Positions 62,001 through 64,000 of a stretch of DNA of 64,000 bases are shown here, piece by piece (positions within the stretch are counted from its first letter, which is position 1; each line of letters opens with the position of its first letter). The position numbers and the translations under genes are program-made. Source of the stretch: Mariannaea sp. PMI_226 (lineage: Eukaryota; Ascomycota; Sordariomycetes; Hypocreales; Nectriaceae); contig JANFOG010000005.1 of the NCBI GenBank assembly GCA_024336345.1, forward strand, positions 1,922,001-1,986,000, read 5' to 3'. The notes below the pieces were generated by a model that was given only the letters and a program-made list of their open reading frames with translations, was not told the origin of the DNA and ran no database searches.

Positions 62001-62885
62001 AAGGCCCTAAGGATAAATTTATTAACATCGGCCTGGTGTCGGATGCCGTTTTGGGGATGCATTGGGTAGCCCCAAGCTTCGCCTTTAAGGAGGACGACCC
62101 CCCTGCAGAAGACCTTCTTTCTGCTAGATTGCGAGCCAAGTACTGGGGTGCACAAGTAATCACTTATCGACCGTTTATTCGACAGATTCTACACTTTTCG
62201 CACTCAATCAAGAATCATCCATCGAGTCCCAACTTTCCTATCATGGGTTCCGAGTTCCGCCACGATGTAATTGTTCCTACGATTCATCCCAAAACGAGGA
62301 CGCACAACGACATTGACCCTGAGGTAATTGACTTGGCCAGAAGGGGAATCAAGGCTCTTATCGAGAGCACTCGGGCTTTCCACCGCCTTGGCCACGAGCG
62401 ACCGATTATTACCAATGTCTTTGGTACAGCACATGCGTAAGTCGATGGGAAGCACTCTGGTTGAATAGCGTATACTGATATCAAACAGCCAGTGGGGAAA
62501 TGTATTAGTTCTTTCGGCGGCCTTTAAGGATCCGGTCCTCCATAAATTTGTCAATGAAGATCTGTTGCAGGTTCTTTTGACCAAGACGATATCCTTTTTG
62601 CGGCAGTCTGCTACAATGAGCAGTTCCCTCAGGATTGACATGCATATCCTCGAAGGCGTCCAAAGAGACCTTTTCCCAATCAACGACCCAAGAGCTGGTT
62701 CAAGCTTCTCAAGCTCCAGTGCGCCGGGATATCACACCCCAAGGCCTATCCCAATGGCAGCACCACCACCAATGTCTCATCCGGTAAACGACCAGCTCTC
62801 ACGGACACCAGTGCTTCACCATGACCAGCCTCACGCACGAACACCATTGGCTCATCATATGACAATGGCGCCGCACGGGCAGTGA
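59028..62885 (+). CDS. Zn(II)2Cys6 transcription factor with proline/glutamine-rich N terminus
   Basis: Fungal zinc-cluster regulator of about 1212 aa. Exons are 59028-59924, 59981-60090, 60148-61647, 61702-62436 and 62489-62885; all introns (52-57 nt) have GT donors and AG acceptors and keep one frame. Residues 1-290 are His/Pro/Gln-rich with poly-Pro and two glutamine blocks. After PPKKKNTRASQ the second exon encodes exactly the DNA-binding cluster: Cys 301, 304, 311, 317, 320 and 327, spaced 2-6-5-2-6. A heptad-like linker follows (DILDGLTAVQSTL ... IGHFDQRLLKMESLL), suggesting dimerisation. The fungal-specific regulatory domain occupies roughly residues 430-1090 and includes the SYVESFKEHILNMHPI and GHERPIITNVF segments. 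The tail is Pro/His/Ser-rich. I recognise the class but not the orthologue. Target genes are unknown. The gene sits after a 17.3 kb gene-poor stretch and three uORFs. Confidence 0.9.
59720..59839 (+). repeat. CAG/CAA and CCN codon repeats (poly-Gln/poly-Pro)
   Basis: Inside exon 1 of the transcription factor: a short Gln run, nine Pro, then two Gln runs broken by a single Pro. CAG and CAA codons are mixed, which limits slippage, but length variation between strains is likely. Such tracts often act as transactivation segments. Confidence 0.85.
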
Positions 62886-64000
62886 CGACAGCCTGAATTA
62901 GCTCTCACCATCTATGTCGGCAAAACACGATGTTGAAAGTTTCTTTCCTACCATCTAATCATTTATGATCATGGCGTTTGGATAAATGGACCAGCTGGAT
63001 TGAATGTCGGATCCAGTTGGTGGTTTTTTTTTTCAGTAAGAAAACAGAGTGACGTGGACTTGATAACGATGATGCATCCCAGGAGCCACGTCCTCTATGA
63101 ATAGAGCCAAATACGCTTGCTGCACTTCTTTTCTTTCCTTTTTCCCCCCACTACGATGGGCAGCAACTATTTTGTGTGGCAAAGCCAACCGAATCCGCAC
63201 CGCCGACTCAAAGACAAACGGTCACGATTTGACTTAGTTGCCTTGACTATTATCTCATTAGCGATGGCGCGTGGCAGAATCAATTTCCCTTTAGGTGCAA
63301 ACCCCGATACTCGGTAATCCCCGCTGGTTTATGCAAATTCATAAAACCATGGTTATTTTAGAGAGGGATATACAGTAATTTTTTTCTTTTCTTATTTTAT
63401 TGTACAGGTTGCATAGGCCGGCATTTGTGATGGATTTTTTTGTCATGGACTTAGCAGTATACTTGCTCGTATTGTGAGGAGGATTCAGAGCGGCGGACAA
63501 GTTTTTTCTTTTTTAAAAATACCAATACCCTAGTGGTGGTGGACATATCTTGGATAGCGTTATTGAAAGGATTTACTCTTTGCATCTTCAACACATTTAT
63601 TTTACCAACGAAGCGGATGAGTTGCTCCATTGACTTGGATATTGGCGGGTGAGCAAGGTAGTGAATAGGAGAATCGATCAAGATTGGATGAAACTGAACC
63701 TCAAAATCCCCTTCGCCCTTAATGTGTGATACTGATATTGTTGGATGATATTGATACGGAGGGCAGGTAGTAGTGCCTCTCAAGTAGAGAGTGAACCTCA
63801 TCATGCTCACATCACTAGGATTCGTGTGGAACAACAACTACAAGGGGTTTTATTATAGACCATGCCGTTCATAGTAACTATCTAATAATGATTAGATGAA
63901 GGAACCAAACAAGCATGCAATAAACCATGCTGTGATAAAAGAAGTGTCCAAGAGGAGGAGCCCAGCTAGGCAGCAGTCAAACGAACCATGTCTGGTCAGT
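62886..64000. other. 3' flank of the transcription factor gene to the window end
   Basis: About 1.1 kb, AT-rich, with T-runs at about 63025 and 63380. A 128-codon minus-strand frame (63451-63837) starts at a non-ATG codon; from its first ATG about 116 codons remain, without recognisable content. It could be an exon of an unseen gene but is not called. Confidence 0.45.

Noticed and set aside
63451..63837. 128-codon minus-strand ORF at the window end
   Set aside because: No ATG at its start and no recognisable content; kept only as a remark in the flank annotation.

Overview
The window looks like chromosomal DNA of a filamentous ascomycete, most likely a Sordariomycete and possibly a member of the Hypocreales. 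The evidence is the many short introns (about 50-180 nt) with GTRAGN donors, CTAAC/CTGAC-type branch sites and YAG acceptors, an isolated 5S rRNA gene dispersed among protein genes, a lone tRNA-His, and housekeeping proteins of typical Pezizomycotina length. I see no sign of a virus, plasmid, transposase or CRISPR array, and no polyketide synthase or non-ribosomal peptide synthetase genes. Gene models were spliced by eye and exon coordinates are in the evidence fields.

Layout. 1-1245: 3' end of an unrecognised basic, coiled-coil-rich protein. 1743-1861: 5S rRNA gene. 2326-8871 (minus strand): mitochondrial aconitase, then the nuclear-pore scaffold Nup85. 10060-13600 (plus): glutathione-dependent formaldehyde dehydrogenase and the base-excision-repair enzyme endonuclease III. 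14370-14650 (minus): a 72-residue AN1 zinc-finger protein. 17458-17529: tRNA-His(GUG). 18555-26949 (plus): 5-oxoprolinase and, after a 3.1 kb gap, an NmrA/isoflavone-reductase-like enzyme. 27433-32167 (minus): ADGF/CECR1-type adenosine deaminase and an AidB-like acyl-CoA dehydrogenase. 34114-38860 (plus): a MARVEL-like membrane protein, a DPR-motif dehydrin-like stress protein and Atg5. 39027-40469 (minus): a CSA/ERCC8 (Rad28) WD40 protein, divergent from a plus-strand protein at 41000-41726 that resembles the RNA polymerase I factor Rrn10.

From 41727 to 59027 (17.3 kb) I find no convincing protein, tRNA or rRNA gene. The stretch is rich in microsatellites, homopolymers, G-runs and short GTAC- and TAGGTA-type motifs. 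It ends in a pyrimidine-rich leader with three small uORFs directly upstream of a large Zn(II)2Cys6 transcription factor (59028-62885, about 1212 aa, proline- and glutamine-rich N terminus). A long regulatory upstream region of that gene, or undiscovered non-coding transcripts, are the most interesting possibilities here.

Functional threads. Several genes deal with stress and repair: formaldehyde and glutathione metabolism (formaldehyde dehydrogenase, 5-oxoprolinase), DNA repair (endonuclease III, CSA, AidB-like enzyme), desiccation (DPR protein) and autophagy (Atg5). They lie on both strands with separate promoters, so this is probably ordinary gene order rather than a cluster.
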